A stretch of 38,366 nt of DNA from Magnetococcales bacterium (GCA_015231915.1 JADGAR010000036.1:1-38366), one strand, 5' to 3'; positions 15,951-26,890 are shown, counted from the first letter of the stretch. A program made the numbers and translations. Notes: generated by a model from the sequence alone, not told the origin.

Positions 15951-17882
15951 ATGAGAGCTGGCAAGCCGACACCACCCGTATACCCTTTCTGCCGTCAGGA
16001 GTGGAAGATCCCGGCCATCCTGCTGGTGCTGCTCTTTTTCGCCACTTTCGCCTGGGGAATCCACCTGGTGCGGGAACACCGGGACCAGTTGAACATGAAG
16101 ATTTTCGGCGTGCTGGCCAGCGACGCCAAACCCCAGCCGCCGCTGGCAGCCACCGGGGTGGCGATGTCCAATCCGGACATCAATCCGGTGCGTGTCGCGG
16201 TGGTCAACATCGCTGGGGTGAACAAGGCCTCTGCCGACAAGCCGGCCTCCTACGTCTCGACCGGTTCCGGGGTGATCGTCAACCCGAAAGGATTCGTGGT
16301 GACGGCCATGCACCTGATCCAGGATCTGGCCGAGATCCAGGTGCGGGTACAAACTCCCATGGGGCCGCGTCAGTATCCGGCGCGCATGGTCAAGGTGGTC
16401 CCCGAACATGACCTGGCCCTGCTCAAGATGGTCTCCCAGGAGATCTTTCCCTATCTGGCCATCGACAATGTTTCGCCTCTCAAGGTCGGGGATGCGGTAC
16501 AGGCCTGGGGCGATCCTCTGGGCACCGAGTCGGTGCAACGGATCGGCTCTGTGGAAGGGGTGGACCTTTTGGAGCCGGTGCAGGTGCGCGACAGGAGCTT
16601 GACGCATCTGCTGCGCACCAACGCGGTCTTCCACTGGGCGCAAAACGGTGGCCCGCTGGTCAACCGGGAAAACCATCTGGTGGGCATCGTCCTGGCCATG
16701 GAGGATCCGGCGGGCTTCATCCAGGGTTACGCGGTCCCGGCCAATGTTTTGGTCAACCATTTCCAGGATGTGGTCACCTTCGCGCGCAAGAGCCTGACCT
16801 CCCCGGCCACGCCGGATCCGGTCGTCTCCCAGCCGCCGCCCGTCGATCGCGCCCCGCGTCTGGCCGACCAGTGGTGGCAAAAGGTGCGCGGTTTGCTCAA
16901 CGTCGGTCTGGGCAAGCATGTGGTCATGACCCCGGAAGCCACCCCGTCGCCACCCGCCGTGGCCAGGGATCCGGTCCATGCACAGACCGTGACGCTGTGG
17001 GGCTATACCGTGAGCGATTTTCTGGGACTGCTGTTTCTGGGGTTCATTTCCGGCATCAGCGGCGGGATGATGACCATGGGGGGCGGGATCATCAAGGTCA
17101 CCGGGCTGATGTGGTTTTTCGGCTACGGCGTGGTGCTGGTGAGACCGGTGGCCTACATCACCAACATCTTCATGTACGGTGCGGCCATGCTGCGCTATCA
17201 TCGCCAGGGGTTGCTGCGGTTCGATTTCTGCAAGCCCCTGATCCCCTGGGCCATGGTCGGCATGGTGGGAGGGTATTTCATCGGCAACGTGATGAGCAAG
17301 ACGGCGATCCAGTGGATGCTTGGCCTGTTCGCCTGTCTGCTCGGCATCAAGATGCTGGTGGAAATCACCGAATCACGCCGCGAATCCGGCGACGAGGCGG
17401 AAGAGCCGGAGGGTCGTCCGGCGCACGGATTCCTGGCCATGCTGCAACGCTTTTTCGGCACCCGCACGGATGACAACAGCATGCCCGCCGCGATCCGCTG
17501 GCGTCACCCTTCGGTGCGTCACGGTCTGCTCGGCCTGCCCATGGGGGTGATCAGCGGCATTCTGGGGATCACCGGCGGCGTGATTGAAGTCCCCTTGCAG
17601 CGCTATATCGCCCGCATGCCCCTGCGCAATGCCATCGCCAACAGCGCCACCCTGGTCTTTTTCGCCTCGATCGTCGGGACCATCGTGGCCATGGTGCATG
17701 GCGTACAGTCCGGCTCGTTCGAGACGCAAACCCCGCTCGTCATGGCCATGATCCTGACCCCCGGCGCCTTTGCCGGCGGCATGGTGGGCGCCTGGTTGAC
17801 CTCCGTCATTCCCTTGAACATGCTGCGCTGGGTCTACGCGGTCTTGATGTTCGTGATTGCCGTGAGGATGTTCCTGCCATGA
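15951..17882 (+). CDS. mamO: Magnetosome protein MamO: pseudoprotease plus TauE-like domain
   Basis: A 643-residue protein needed to nucleate magnetite. A membrane helix (about 20-40) is followed by a degenerate trypsin-like domain: H121 (TAMHLI) and D154 (PEHDLALLK) remain, but the nucleophile position in the GNSGGP motif is Asn (N232, AQNGGPL), so it cannot be a serine protease. H153 and H270 match by offset the two histidines reported to bind metal in Magnetospirillum MamO. Residues about 350-643 form a TauE/SafE-type transporter-like domain with around eight helices and repeated [16 protein letters not shown] and [13 protein letters not shown]. It overlaps mamP by four bases. Confidence 0.94.
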   Translation: MRAGKPTPPVYPFCRQEWKIPAILLVLLFFATFAWGIHLVREHRDQLNMKIFGVLASDAKPQPPLAATGVAMSNPDINPVRVAVVNIAGVNKASADKPASYVSTGSGVIVNPKGFVVTAMHLIQDLAEIQVRVQTPMGPRQYPARMVKVVPEHDLALLKMVSQEIFPYLAIDNVSPLKVGDAVQAWGDPLGTESVQRIGSVEGVDLLEPVQVRDRSLTHLLRTNAVFHWAQNGGPLVNRENHLVGIVLAMEDPAGFIQGYAVPANVLVNHFQDVVTFARKSLTSPATPDPVVSQPPPVDRAPRLADQWWQKVRGLLNVGLGKHVVMTPEATPSPPAVARDPVHAQTVTLWGYTVSDFLGLLFLGFISGISGGMMTMGGGIIKVTGLMWFFGYGVVLVRPVAYITNIFMYGAAMLRYHRQGLLRFDFCKPLIPWAMVGMVGGYFIGNVMSKTAIQWMLGLFACLLGIKMLVEITESRRESGDEAEEPEGRPAHGFLAMLQRFFGTRTDDNSMPAAIRWRHPSVRHGLLGLPMGVISGILGITGGVIEVPLQRYIARMPLRNAIANSATLVFFASIVGTIVAMVHGVQSGSFETQTPLVMAMILTPGAFAGGMVGAWLTSVIPLNMLRWVYAVLMFVIAVRMFLP

Positions 17883-18598
17883 AATGGTCTCCGGATTCTT
17901 TGCTGTCGGTGGCTTTTTTCGGCCTGAGCGCGCTGGTTGGTATTGCCATGTTTTCCACCCCGCGCGGGGTGGATGCCCCGCCTCCTCCCGCACCGGCGAC
18001 CCGGCCAGCCATGGCCGTCCCGTCCCCTGCGGAGGCCACGCCCGGCTCGCCCGCTCCCTTCATCAACCCCAAGGCACGCCTGTCCGAGGGTCACTGGAAA
18101 GGTCTGGAGGCGCTCCCCCTGAGCGCCGAGTTGAAGCAGAAACTCCGTCTGCCCATGGAACTGGAAGGGCTGCTGGTGGACGAAGTCACCCTCAACGCCG
18201 CACGCGCCGGGCTGTTGGCCGGGGATGTGATCGTGAGCGTGAACAGCAGGGCGGTCAACTCCCTGGAGGCGTTGGTCGAGGAGTCCCGCAAGGTGCAGAT
18301 GGCCAAATCCGTCCCCATCACGGTCTACCGGGCGGGCCGGCTGCAAACGTTCATGCTGGTTGCCAGGACCAATCTTGGCCTGGCCCAGGTCGAAACGGCC
18401 CCCATGATCCTGCCGGGCGAGATCATGCCCCACCCCTATCGGGGGGCTTGCACGCAGTGTCATTCCATCGGTACCACCGGGCACATCGTGCCGGATCCGG
18501 ACGGGGTGGTCCTGCCGCCACCTCCCATACGGGCGAACGCGGCGGCGCCACACAAGGATCGGGGGCCTTGCCAGGCCTGCCATCCGATCATCAATTGA
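17879..18598 (+). CDS. mamP: Magnetochrome PDZ protein MamP
   Basis: A 239-residue c-type cytochrome thought to oxidise ferrous iron and set the Fe(II)/Fe(III) balance for magnetite. An N-terminal anchor (about 8-25) and a Pro-rich linker precede a PDZ domain (about 85-165, [16 protein letters not shown]). Two magnetochrome motifs are CTQCH (191-195) and CQACH (231-235). The acidic pocket expected of MamP between the two is modest here. The start overlaps mamO. Confidence 0.93.
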   Translation: MKWSPDSLLSVAFFGLSALVGIAMFSTPRGVDAPPPPAPATRPAMAVPSPAEATPGSPAPFINPKARLSEGHWKGLEALPLSAELKQKLRLPMELEGLLVDEVTLNAARAGLLAGDVIVSVNSRAVNSLEALVEESRKVQMAKSVPITVYRAGRLQTFMLVARTNLGLAQVETAPMILPGEIMPHPYRGACTQCHSIGTTGHIVPDPDGVVLPPPPIRANAAAPHKDRGPCQACHPIIN

Positions 18599-18622
18599 CA
18601 AGGGAGTTGAGGATTGAAACCA

Positions 18623-19282
18623 ATGGGTACACGTTCTCCGATCAACATGCTGGATGAGGTCCGACTGGTCTCGTATGCCATACTCGGCAACGTCAAAAAA
18701 CTGGCCACCAAATCCATCGAGGGATTCAATGCGGTCTTCACCGTGGACAATCAGGTGCGTGGCCGGTTCTATCGGGATCAGGGCATCGCCCACACCAAGA
18801 CCGGTCGCTTCTGGGACGCCCTGCCCCTGCTGGAGCACGCCCTGGAGCAGTGGCCAGACGACGAGGAGACCCTGTTCCATCTGGGCTACTGCTATCTCAA
18901 GACCGACCGCACCATGGAAGGGATCAGGATTCTGGAGCAGGCCAACCGGCGGGAAGGGGCCACCCCCAGGGTCAGTTCGATTCTCGGCATGGCCTACATC
19001 CAGGCCAAGGAGTACGCCAAGGCCGCCGAACTGCTGCAGCAGGCGATCCTCAAGGCGCCCAACAATTTCAATTTGCAATACCGTCTGGGCGTGGCCCTGG
19101 ATCACCTCGGTCAATACGATGCGGCCATCGAGGCCTTCCAGGAAGCCCTGTCCATCCGGCCTGGCGAGGTCAAGGTCTACCAGGCCATCGGCTTCATTCT
19201 GGAGCAACAGGGCAAACACGAGGAGGCGGTGGTCTTTTTCAAAAAAACCGCCGATCTCAAGGACACCTTGCAGGACAACTGA
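18623..19282 (+). CDS. mamA: Magnetosome TPR scaffold MamA
   Basis: A 219-residue protein made of tetratricopeptide repeats that coats the cytosolic face of magnetosomes and is linked to vesicle activation. Repeats are visible from about residue 45, for example FHLGYCYLKTDRTMEGIRIL, YRLGVALDHLGQYDAAIEAF and YQAIGFILEQQGKHEEAVVF. I use the ATG at 18623; a TTG three codons upstream (18614), at good distance from AGGGAG, is an alternative start. mamP and mamQ flank it closely. Confidence 0.93.
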   Translation: MGTRSPINMLDEVRLVSYAILGNVKKLATKSIEGFNAVFTVDNQVRGRFYRDQGIAHTKTGRFWDALPLLEHALEQWPDDEETLFHLGYCYLKTDRTMEGIRILEQANRREGATPRVSSILGMAYIQAKEYAKAAELLQQAILKAPNNFNLQYRLGVALDHLGQYDAAIEAFQEALSIRPGEVKVYQAIGFILEQQGKHEEAVVFFKKTADLKDTLQDN

Positions 19283-19298
19283 CACGGATTGAGCCAGC

Positions 19299-20153
19299 AT
19301 GCCGGAAAAGCGCGATCCCACGGATGAGATGGACGACCGCCTGGAGTTGACCAGCAGCGAACGCATGCAACGCATGAAAAAGCTGATGCGCCAACTTTAC
19401 GAGGAGGAAGAGGCTACCCATGTCGTCAAGATACCGCCCATCAAGGCCAGATCACTGATTCTGGTCCTCAGCATCACTGCGGTCGCGTTTTTGGTCGTGA
19501 CCACGTTTTACAATTTTAATCGCTTCATTGCGGCGGAAGAGCAGGTACTGTCCTCCCGCGGGCACATCCACGACGCTCTGCAACGCCGGTCGAACCTGTT
19601 TGGCAATCTGGTCAATCTGACCCTCAATCACGCCATGCTGGAGCAGGAGGTATTTCGTTATGTCTCGGATGGTCGTCTGGGCATGATGGGACAAAACGCC
19701 CCAGGCGCGTCAACCCAGGCAGGCAATCCGGGCCAAACGGCGCCAGCGGGCGTCTCGCCTGTCGAGACCCTGGCCCGTCTGTTTGGTCTGGCGGAACAGT
19801 ATCCTGACATCAAAACTTCCACTACCTATCAGCAACTCATGGACAAGCTGGTGGATATCGAAAATCTCATCTCGCAGCGCCGGGATGAATACAATACCGA
19901 AGTCAGGAACTACAATACCCTGATCACCTCATTTCCCTGGTCGGTCATGGCTAAGATATTGAAGTTTCAACGCTATCAATATTTCTCTGCATCGCCTGGG
20001 CCGGACAACATGAACATGGATCTTGATTCCAGAAAGTTTATGCGGCTGATCCCGGAACCGGAGCTGAACAATAATCGGCGCAAGGATGCGGTAAAGTCTC
20101 AAAGCAATGCTGCCCCGCACAATGAAATTTCCGGCGAGGAGACCAAGCCATGA
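19299..20153 (+). CDS. mamQ: Magnetosome protein MamQ (LemA-like)
   Basis: A 284-residue LemA-family protein required for magnetosome membrane formation. A charged cytoplasmic N-terminus (about 1-45) precedes one transmembrane helix (about 50-70). The helical domain has RRSNLFGNLVNLTLNHAMLE and ISQRRDEYNTEVRNYNTLI near residue 190-205, which is the LemA signature. A Gly/Ala/Thr linker (about 125-150) interrupts it. The last four bases overlap mamB directly, so there is no mamR between mamQ and mamB. Confidence 0.92.
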   Translation: MPEKRDPTDEMDDRLELTSSERMQRMKKLMRQLYEEEEATHVVKIPPIKARSLILVLSITAVAFLVVTTFYNFNRFIAAEEQVLSSRGHIHDALQRRSNLFGNLVNLTLNHAMLEQEVFRYVSDGRLGMMGQNAPGASTQAGNPGQTAPAGVSPVETLARLFGLAEQYPDIKTSTTYQQLMDKLVDIENLISQRRDEYNTEVRNYNTLITSFPWSVMAKILKFQRYQYFSASPGPDNMNMDLDSRKFMRLIPEPELNNNRRKDAVKSQSNAAPHNEISGEETKP

Positions 20154-21046
20154 GATACCCTCACTGCATCCAGTGCCGCGCCGAGGTGACCTGGTACTCG
20201 ATCTGGTTCAACGTGTTCATGGTGACCTACAAGGTGATCATGTCCATCACCACCAACTGCGCCGCGTTGATGGCCGACGCCTTCCACTCCCTGGCCGACC
20301 TGCTGGCCAGCATCTTCACCCTCATCAGCCTGCGGATTTCCAACCGTCCGCCGGACGAGGAGTATGCTTATGGCTACGGCAAGATCCAGCACATCTCCTC
20401 CGGCATCGTCGGGCTGATCCTGGCGGTGGGGTCGATTTTCATCATCGTCGAGGCGCTGGTCAACATCATCAACCACACTTATGCCGCGCCGGATCGCATC
20501 TCCTTGCTGGGCGCGATCGTCTCCACGGTGGGCAACGAGTTGATGTTCCACTATCAGCGTTGCGTCGCGGTGGAAAACAACAGCCCGGCCATCATGGCCA
20601 ACGCCTGGGACAACCGTTCCGACGCCTTTTCGTCCCTGGGAATGGTGGTGGGACTCTTTTTCGCCACGGTGCTCGATTTTCCCATCGCCGATCCGATCTC
20701 GGCCATCCTGATTTCGATGCTGGTGATCAAGATCGGGATCGAGTTGATCATGGAGGCGGTCAACAACCTGATGGACGCATCCCCCGACAAGGAGGAGCTG
20801 GAGGGAATCTACCAGACCATCCGCACCTTCCCCAGGGTGAAGGAAGTCAACTACCTGCGCGCCAGGAGCCTGGGGGACACCCTCTATGTCGAGGCCGACA
20901 TCCGCGTGGACCGCAATCTCAAGGTGTTCGAAGGAGACCTGATCCTGGCGGCTCTGACCGAAAAGATCAAACATTCCGCCGAAAACATCGGCAGCATTCG
21001 CATTTTTCTCACCCCGGCGCTGGATGGCCGGAAAGGAGGACCATGA
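20150..21046 (+). CDS. mamB: Magnetosome cation diffusion facilitator MamB
   Basis: A 298-residue CDF protein, essential for vesicle biogenesis and iron import. Metal-site residues are H46 and D50 in helix 2 (DAFHSLAD) and D154 and D158 in helix 5 (WDNRSDAF). The C-terminal domain has VKEVNYLRARSLGDTLYVEA. The CXXC-containing N-terminus (PHCIQCRAEV) matches MamB. It starts within the end of mamQ and ends overlapping mamS. Confidence 0.95.
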   Translation: MRYPHCIQCRAEVTWYSIWFNVFMVTYKVIMSITTNCAALMADAFHSLADLLASIFTLISLRISNRPPDEEYAYGYGKIQHISSGIVGLILAVGSIFIIVEALVNIINHTYAAPDRISLLGAIVSTVGNELMFHYQRCVAVENNSPAIMANAWDNRSDAFSSLGMVVGLFFATVLDFPIADPISAILISMLVIKIGIELIMEAVNNLMDASPDKEELEGIYQTIRTFPRVKEVNYLRARSLGDTLYVEADIRVDRNLKVFEGDLILAALTEKIKHSAENIGSIRIFLTPALDGRKGGP

Positions 21047-21621
21047 AAAACAGTTCCCTGCACGCCGGCGAATGGATCGTGGCCGGCGGCGTTCTGCTCC
21101 TGCTGGTGGGCATTCTCGTCGCGCTGTTTGCCGATGTGGGGAATGGCGGCAAAGCACCACCACCCAACCCCGATCCCGCGCTCCCGGCGCGCGTCGCAGG
21201 GGCGCCGCCCGTGGACAACGCCGGGGACGGAGTGCGCATGATCCCGGTCGCGGCCACGCGCATGCCGGACGCCGGAGGAACGACCGCCCTGGTGCAACTG
21301 ACGCAGGCCCCGCGCCTGACGTTCGGCGGCAAGATCCACCAGATCAGCGAGCAGCCTCAAACCGATGGGCAACTGCACATCTGGCTGCAAGACCCCAAAC
21401 AAGGGGAACTTCGGGTGTCGGTGGGGCCGGGCTGGTTTTTGAAGTATCTCGGTTGCCTGTTGCGTCATGACGCGCAACTGGATGGCACCGGTTTCCACTA
21501 CGACGGCCAGGGCGGCACGGGTCCCGCGCTGGTCTACGCCAAACGGATCCGTATCGATGGCAAGGATTGCCAACTGCGCAACGACGAGGGTTTCGCGCTC
21601 TGGTCCAACAAACTGCAATAG
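21043..21621 (+). CDS. mamS: Magnetosome protein MamS
   Basis: A 192-residue protein with one N-terminal membrane anchor (about 11-30), a Pro-rich linker and a beta-rich C-terminal domain (about 85-190) in which GQLHIWLQDPKQGELRVSVGP and WFLKYLGCLL are recognisable from the MamS family, related to a domain of MamE/MamX-type proteins. It affects crystal size and shape. A strong AAAGGAGG site precedes the ATG at 21043. mamT follows after six bases. Confidence 0.88.
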   Translation: MKNSSLHAGEWIVAGGVLLLLVGILVALFADVGNGGKAPPPNPDPALPARVAGAPPVDNAGDGVRMIPVAATRMPDAGGTTALVQLTQAPRLTFGGKIHQISEQPQTDGQLHIWLQDPKQGELRVSVGPGWFLKYLGCLLRHDAQLDGTGFHYDGQGGTGPALVYAKRIRIDGKDCQLRNDEGFALWSNKLQ

Positions 21622-21627
21622 GACGGC

Positions 21628-22110
21628 ATGAACACGAGCACCTTCAAGACCGGTTTGATGATTCTGGCGGTGATCGGCCTCGTAGGGTTCATCGGTTACG
21701 GGGTGCTCGGCATGCGTGGCGAACCGACGCCGGAGATGCGCGGCGAGGTGTTCGGCGCCATGCCCAAGCCAACCCAGCCATCGCTCCGCGAGCCGCTCCT
21801 GGAACTGGTCGCCCCCGCAGCGCCGGGCTTGCGGCGCATGCTGATCAAACGGATTCCCTCCATCGATCCGGGCGCACGCATGCCGCACCCGTCATGGGGA
21901 CCTTGCACCAATTGTCATTTGATGCGCGGCGGCCTGCCCCCCGGCAGCCAGCCGGCGACCCCTGTGGCGAAGGTTTGGGAGCAGATCTCCGTATACTACA
22001 AGGTGGGACCGCCGATTCTGCCCAATTCCCCCCGGCCCCATCCCCCTTCCGGACGCTGCATCAAATGTCATGACATCCTGGTGTATGTCAAAAATCAATC
22101 GAATCCTTGA
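21628..22110 (+). CDS. mamT: Magnetochrome protein MamT
   Basis: A 160-residue membrane-anchored (about 8-28) c-type cytochrome with two magnetochrome motifs, CTNCH (93-97) and CIKCH (144-148), each preceded by the MPHPSWGP or RPHPPSGR context. MamT works with MamE, MamP and MamX in electron transfer controlling crystal maturation. It closes the recognised mam gene set. Confidence 0.92.
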   Translation: MNTSTFKTGLMILAVIGLVGFIGYGVLGMRGEPTPEMRGEVFGAMPKPTQPSLREPLLELVAPAAPGLRRMLIKRIPSIDPGARMPHPSWGPCTNCHLMRGGLPPGSQPATPVAKVWEQISVYYKVGPPILPNSPRPHPPSGRCIKCHDILVYVKNQSNP

Positions 22111-22122
22111 GGAGAGATGGAA

Positions 22123-22974
22123 ATGGCCCAACAAAAAACGGAACCCTCGGATGACGGATTGCAGACCCGCATCAATCTCCTGGAAAGCCTCCTGAAAAAG
22201 GTGGTGGAGGTGCATGTCTCCACGGCGGTGCATGTCAAGAGTCTGGACGAGAAGTTGACCCGGATGGAGATGACGGCGGGTGCGCTGTCCAATTTCGTCA
22301 AGAAGATGGAGGGGATGCAACACGCCTTCACGAACCTCGAGCGCAGCGCCCCCATGGAGGAACTTGCCAGCGGCCTGACCACGGTCAAGCAGGAGGTGAC
22401 CACCCTGAAGGAGACGTTGGCGCAATTGATGGAAAAGGGCGTGGGCGCCACGGTGCCTGGGCCGATGGTGGAGAGACTGGATGCCCTCGCCTGCGTCCCG
22501 GAGATGTTCAATAAATTCGAATCCCAGCAGAGCACGCTGATTCAAGCACTGGAGAAAAAAATCGATCCGCGTTTGATGATCCATCTCAAGCCCCTGATCG
22601 AGATGCTGGAAGAGGAGGGTCGGCAGGCGGAAAAGATGAAAAACACCGCCCTGGCCAAATTGAACAACCTGTTGAACGGGGATGCCGTCGCATCGAATCA
22701 GGAGATTTCCCGGATGCTCGAGGAAGTCGGCAAGGAGATCGAGCAGTGTCAGGCCGCTTTCGAGCGCACGCAGCAGGCCTTGCAGATCGTGGTGACGCCC
22801 TTCCAGAACATCGGTCGCCTGTTTCGCGGCAACCTGGAGACCATGGTCATGGCCCATGACCTGATGGCGCAACTGCATGCCGACATGCCGCGCTTTCTGG
22901 AGGAGATGCGTCAGGCCCACATGAATGCCATGGCGGCGGCACCGATCACCGAGCCGGTCGGTACGGACGGATAA
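22123..22974 (+). CDS. Unrecognised coiled-coil protein after mamT
   Basis: A 283-residue soluble, helical protein with no signal peptide or membrane segment and no family I know. Coiled-coil stretches are about 12-50 (LQTRINLLESLLKKVVEV) and 80-110, with a second helical block around 165-250 (LIEMLEEEGRQAEKMK). The ATG at 22123 sits 8 bases from GGAG; an ATG at 22117 is too close. It lies 12 bases after mamT and 32 before the next gene, so it is co-transcribed with magnetosome genes. It could be a scaffold linking the Mam proteins to the signalling and motor genes downstream; that is inference. Confidence 0.7.
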   Translation: MAQQKTEPSDDGLQTRINLLESLLKKVVEVHVSTAVHVKSLDEKLTRMEMTAGALSNFVKKMEGMQHAFTNLERSAPMEELASGLTTVKQEVTTLKETLAQLMEKGVGATVPGPMVERLDALACVPEMFNKFESQQSTLIQALEKKIDPRLMIHLKPLIEMLEEEGRQAEKMKNTALAKLNNLLNGDAVASNQEISRMLEEVGKEIEQCQAAFERTQQALQIVVTPFQNIGRLFRGNLETMVMAHDLMAQLHADMPRFLEEMRQAHMNAMAAAPITEPVGTDG

Positions 22975-23006
22975 CGCTCGAAACAGCGCAAGGGGGAAAA
23001 ATCGAC

Positions 23007-23573
23007 ATGTTGCAACTGATTCCATACGGTTTGGCGGTGCTCGTGGGGGGGATGCTCGGCAAGAAGGTCGGCCCGCGTCTTGTCGGGCAGATGCTGGAAG
23101 AGGACACCAACTCACCGGATGTTCTGGAGCGCAACATGGTCCGGCTGCTCGGCGAATCGGTGCTTCAGGAGCAATCCGTGGTCCTGGCCACCGAAGAGAT
23201 CCCTCTGGACAATCGTTTCGGCAACAAGGTGCTGATCAGCGAGCATGAATTCATTCGCACCGCCACGGTGGGGTTGACCTTCGGGCAGACCGATGCGATG
23301 TCGGGTCAGTTGAAGACCTCCATGTGGTCGGTATTGGAGGGGATGCTCCAGGAGGAGTGCAAAAAAAACCTGAACATCGAGATTGGCTCGCAGATCACCC
23401 GCAAGGTCAAGATCAGCTTTTCCACCGAGCCGGGCCGCATGGTGCGTTACCGTGTCATCTGGAAACAGGATCTGCGCAAGGGGGTGTTCGATCTCCAGAT
23501 CGGTTCGAACCGGCATGCCTTGCCGTATGTCATCACCTTCGGCCTTTCCCATGCCGTGGAAAGCATCGAGTGA
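23007..23573 (+). CDS. Unrecognised small protein between mam and signalling genes
   Basis: A 188-residue protein. The first 25 residues ([19 protein letters not shown]) are a weak membrane or amphipathic segment. The rest is mixed alpha/beta, with strands such as [16 protein letters not shown] and [21 protein letters not shown] find no catalytic motif. It is spaced tightly between the coiled-coil gene (32 bases) and the hybrid kinase (11 bases). Possible roles include a sensor partner of the kinase or a magnetosome-surface protein. Confidence 0.65.
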   Translation: MLQLIPYGLAVLVGGMLGKKVGPRLVGQMLEEDTNSPDVLERNMVRLLGESVLQEQSVVLATEEIPLDNRFGNKVLISEHEFIRTATVGLTFGQTDAMSGQLKTSMWSVLEGMLQEECKKNLNIEIGSQITRKVKISFSTEPGRMVRYRVIWKQDLRKGVFDLQIGSNRHALPYVITFGLSHAVESIE

Positions 23574-23584
23574 GCCTGGGCGCC

Positions 23585-26500
23585 ATGTCTGCTCCGTCCG
23601 GACAGAACAGAAACGCGCCCGTGGTGCTGGTCATCGACGATGATGCGTCCATCCTGGCCACTTTCAAACGTTATCTCGAACGTTTGAACTATACCGTCCT
23701 GGTGGCACAAGACGGTTATGCGGGTCTGGAACTGTTCGCGCAGGAAGATCCTGATCTGGTCATTACCGATCTCTATATGCCGGAACTCGATGGGTTTGAG
23801 GTTCTTGCAAAAATCAAAAACGCATCGTTTTTGACTCCGGTGATCATCATGTCGGGAAAGGGGGAGGTCGATGATGTCATCAAGGCCCTGCATTATGGAG
23901 CAAGCGATTATTTGCAAAGACCGTTGGACAGTTTGGATACGCTCAAACAGGCTGTCGAAAAGGCATTGAAAGGTAACGAATCGGCAAGATCCGAGGAAAA
24001 ACATCGATTTGCTTTGAGTCTTTTTGAAAACAACATTTCGTCGATCATCGTAAGCGATCGGCATGGACGCATCGTCGAATTCAATCCGGCTGCGGAGGCC
24101 TTGTTCGGTTACGTGCGCCACGAGGTCATTGGCCGTGACATCAGTACCCTGATCATCCCGTTGCATCTGCGCAAGGCCCACAGGCAGGCCATGCAACGGC
24201 TGGTCACACAGGCGGAACCGGTTCGGATCAAACGCCATTTGAGAACCATGGGCTTGCATGCCAATGGGGACCACATCGATATAGAAGTTCTTTTAATAAA
24301 TTTATATATATACGAAAAACCCTATTTTATCGCCAACATCAGCGACATCACGACATCGAAACAATTCGCCAAGGCGCTTGGGGATACGCTCACGGTGGCG
24401 GAAACCTATCATCAGAAAAAATTGCAGACGATCGAAAAGATTTCCGCCTCGGAAGAAGCCGTGACCATGGCGTTTCAATCGCAGATCATCATCAGCTCCG
24501 TGCTGCAACTCGCGCTGCTGCCCGGAGAAATGGAAGATCTGTTGCAACAGGCGCTCGAATTGATCGTCAGCCTGCCTTGGCTGACCTTCTGCGCAGGCAT
24601 ACACCTGTGCGTGCCCGGCCTGGATGGCAAAAAAATCGATATTTATTCGAAAATCAATCCGGAAACGCTGCATGATATGATGGGATGTGACCTTCCCCCC
24701 AATTCCCCCTGCCTTTGTTCCATGCCATTCCCATCCGATGCCGGGTCGCAGGACAAAAAGTTGACCCAGGCGCAATTTTATTGCATTGAAATCAACCTGA
24801 ATGGCCAACCGATCGGGGTGGTCCGATTCGTTCTCACCGATGCCGTCAATTTGAAAGAAAATGTGTTCGTGCTGTATCTTGGCATGTTCGCCCAGTCTCT
24901 GGATTACCTGATCGGACGCATCCATCTCGATCATGCCTTGCAGCAGACCAAGGAGAAGGCGGAGTTCGCCAACCGGGCCAAGAGCGAATTCCTGGCCAAC
25001 ATGAGCCACGAGATCCGCAGCCCCCTGAATTCGATCATCGGCCTGACCGATCTGATCATCACCACCTCCATGTCGGGCGAGGAGATCGTCGAGCACTTGA
25101 AGACCGTGCATGCTTCCTCTCTGGTCCTGCTCGACCTGATCAACGGCATCCTCGATCTGGCCAAGATCGAAGCGGGTCATTTCGTGCTGGACGACACCTC
25201 CTTCGACCTGATCGGTCAGGTGGAAAACGCTTGCAAGCTGTTGGCCAACAAGGCGCAACAAAAAGGGGTGGAACTGTACTGCCGGATCGCCCCGGAACTG
25301 CCCACCACCCTGCGCGGAGACCCGGTGCGCTTGAAGCAGATTCTGATCAATCTGATCAACAATGCCATCAAGTTCACCGCCGAGGGGGAAGTGGTGGTGC
25401 GGGTGGAGCCTGCGCAGTCCACCGGCCAGGGGGATCGCATCGGCGTGCGCTTCGCCGTCTCCGACACCGGCATCGGCATTCCCAAAGAGCAGCAGGAGCG
25501 GATTTTCGAGAGTTTCACCCAGGCGGACGGTTCCACCTCGCGCAAATACGGGGGGACCGGCCTGGGACTGACCATCTCCCGGCATCTGGTGGAAATGATG
25601 GGTGGAAAACTGCAAGTGACAAGCGAACCGGACAAGGGGACGGTATTCGCTTTTTCTCTCGCCTTTGTCACCGCCGGGTCGGAAGAGAATGCAGAGATCG
25701 CATCGCTGCTCGACTTGCGGCGCAATACCCGCCAGGCGCCGCAATCGTCTTTTTCGGGCAGGCTTGCTTTGCTGCTGGACACCCATCCGACAGGATTGGC
25801 AATTGTTGCGGAATTGCTGCAATTTTTTGGCTGTCAGGTCACGACCGCCACCGACATCGCCCCCCTGCGCGCAGTGCTGGCGGGGGAGGATACGACCAGG
25901 TACGATTTTCTGGTCATCGATGAGATGGTCCTGCGTGACGCCATCCCTTTGACCTGCAGCCTGACACTGCCCGCCATCGTCATGATCTCCCAGCCGGATG
26001 GACGCAATGAGAGGGTCAACCTGGACATTTTCCAGACGGCGCAACTCATTCGTAAACCGGTACAACGGTTTCAACTGCTCAAAAAAATCGAGCAGGTCAT
26101 CCAGGCGCCGTCCGCCTGGCCGGTCGCCGAAGCCATTGACGAAACCACAACGTGGCCAGCCGTGGAACCGTTGCGGATTCTGCTGGTGGAAGACCTGCCG
26201 GCCAATCAACTCCTGGCCGTTTCCATCCTGAAACAGCAAAAACATGTCATCACCATCGCCAACCATGGCGCCGAGGCCCTGAAGATCTTGCGCGAGACCC
26301 GCTTCGACCTGATCCTGATGGACCTGCAAATGCCGGTGCTGGACGGCTTCGAGACCACACGCCGCATCCGCTCCGGCACTCCGGAAGAGGTCGGCGACCC
26401 GCGCATTCCCATCATCGCGGTCACGGCCATGGTCATGATGCGCGAACGGGAGAAATGTCTCGACCTGGGGATGAACGGCTATCTGTTGAAACCCTATCTG

Positions 26501-26890
26501 GCCAAACAGTTGATCGCCGTGATCGCGCCCTTCACCCGGAAGAAGAGCGAAAAACGCGGCGCGGGAGTGGTCCTGAAACCGGTGCCCATCGATGCCGGAT
26601 CCCTGGCAACACTCAAGCAGGCGTTCGCCAGGGAGGCTGGAGGGCACATGCAAAGCCTGCTGGGGGGAGTGAAGCAGTGCGATCCCCTCCCGGTTCGGCA
26701 GGCGCTGGGTTGGATGAAAAGAATCGCCGCGCAAATCGGCGCGAGTCGCGTCGAATCCCAATGCATCCGTCTGACGGGCCAGTTGGAAATGGAGGCCTGG
26801 GAAGACGCCACGGTGATTGCCATGAATCTGCAACGCCAGGTTGACGATCTCGTCAACCTTTTCAATTCCGAGGAGAGTTCCCCCCCATGA
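23585..26890 (+). CDS. Multi-domain hybrid histidine kinase
   Basis: A 1101-residue soluble kinase with no transmembrane segment. Domains in order: receiver 1 (about 12-125, acceptor D62 in [11 protein letters not shown]); PAS (about 142-255); a GAF-like segment (about 290-445); HisKA (H475 in [11 protein letters not shown]); HATPase (N box [12 protein letters not shown] at about 585-595, then DTGIGIP and GTGLGL); a divergent receiver (about 722-838, possible acceptor D779 and Lys in RKPV); receiver 3 (about 862-985, D913 in [11 protein letters not shown]); and a C-terminal HPt-like bundle (about 1000-1095) in which the usual HTLKG histidine is Gly ([13 protein letters not shown]). It overlaps the following receiver gene by four bases, so both are made together. 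Probably the input kinase of the phosphorelay. Confidence 0.9.
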   Translation: MSAPSGQNRNAPVVLVIDDDASILATFKRYLERLNYTVLVAQDGYAGLELFAQEDPDLVITDLYMPELDGFEVLAKIKNASFLTPVIIMSGKGEVDDVIKALHYGASDYLQRPLDSLDTLKQAVEKALKGNESARSEEKHRFALSLFENNISSIIVSDRHGRIVEFNPAAEALFGYVRHEVIGRDISTLIIPLHLRKAHRQAMQRLVTQAEPVRIKRHLRTMGLHANGDHIDIEVLLINLYIYEKPYFIANISDITTSKQFAKALGDTLTVAETYHQKKLQTIEKISASEEAVTMAFQSQIIISSVLQLALLPGEMEDLLQQALELIVSLPWLTFCAGIHLCVPGLDGKKIDIYSKINPETLHDMMGCDLPPNSPCLCSMPFPSDAGSQDKKLTQAQFYCIEINLNGQPIGVVRFVLTDAVNLKENVFVLYLGMFAQSLDYLIGRIHLDHALQQTKEKAEFANRAKSEFLANMSHEIRSPLNSIIGLTDLIITTSMSGEEIVEHLKTVHASSLVLLDLINGILDLAKIEAGHFVLDDTSFDLIGQVENACKLLANKAQQKGVELYCRIAPELPTTLRGDPVRLKQILINLINNAIKFTAEGEVVVRVEPAQSTGQGDRIGVRFAVSDTGIGIPKEQQERIFESFTQADGSTSRKYGGTGLGLTISRHLVEMMGGKLQVTSEPDKGTVFAFSLAFVTAGSEENAEIASLLDLRRNTRQAPQSSFSGRLALLLDTHPTGLAIVAELLQFFGCQVTTATDIAPLRAVLAGEDTTRYDFLVIDEMVLRDAIPLTCSLTLPAIVMISQPDGRNERVNLDIFQTAQLIRKPVQRFQLLKKIEQVIQAPSAWPVAEAIDETTTWPAVEPLRILLVEDLPANQLLAVSILKQQKHVITIANHGAEALKILRETRFDLILMDLQMPVLDGFETTRRIRSGTPEEVGDPRIPIIAVTAMVMMREREKCLDLGMNGYLLKPYLAKQLIAVIAPFTRKKSEKRGAGVVLKPVPIDAGSLATLKQAFAREAGGHMQSLLGGVKQCDPLPVRQALGWMKRIAAQIGASRVESQCIRLTGQLEMEAWEDATVIAMNLQRQVDDLVNLFNSEESSPP

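Noticed and set aside
20140-20160. mamR between mamQ and mamB
   Set aside because: The two genes overlap by four bases, leaving no room.
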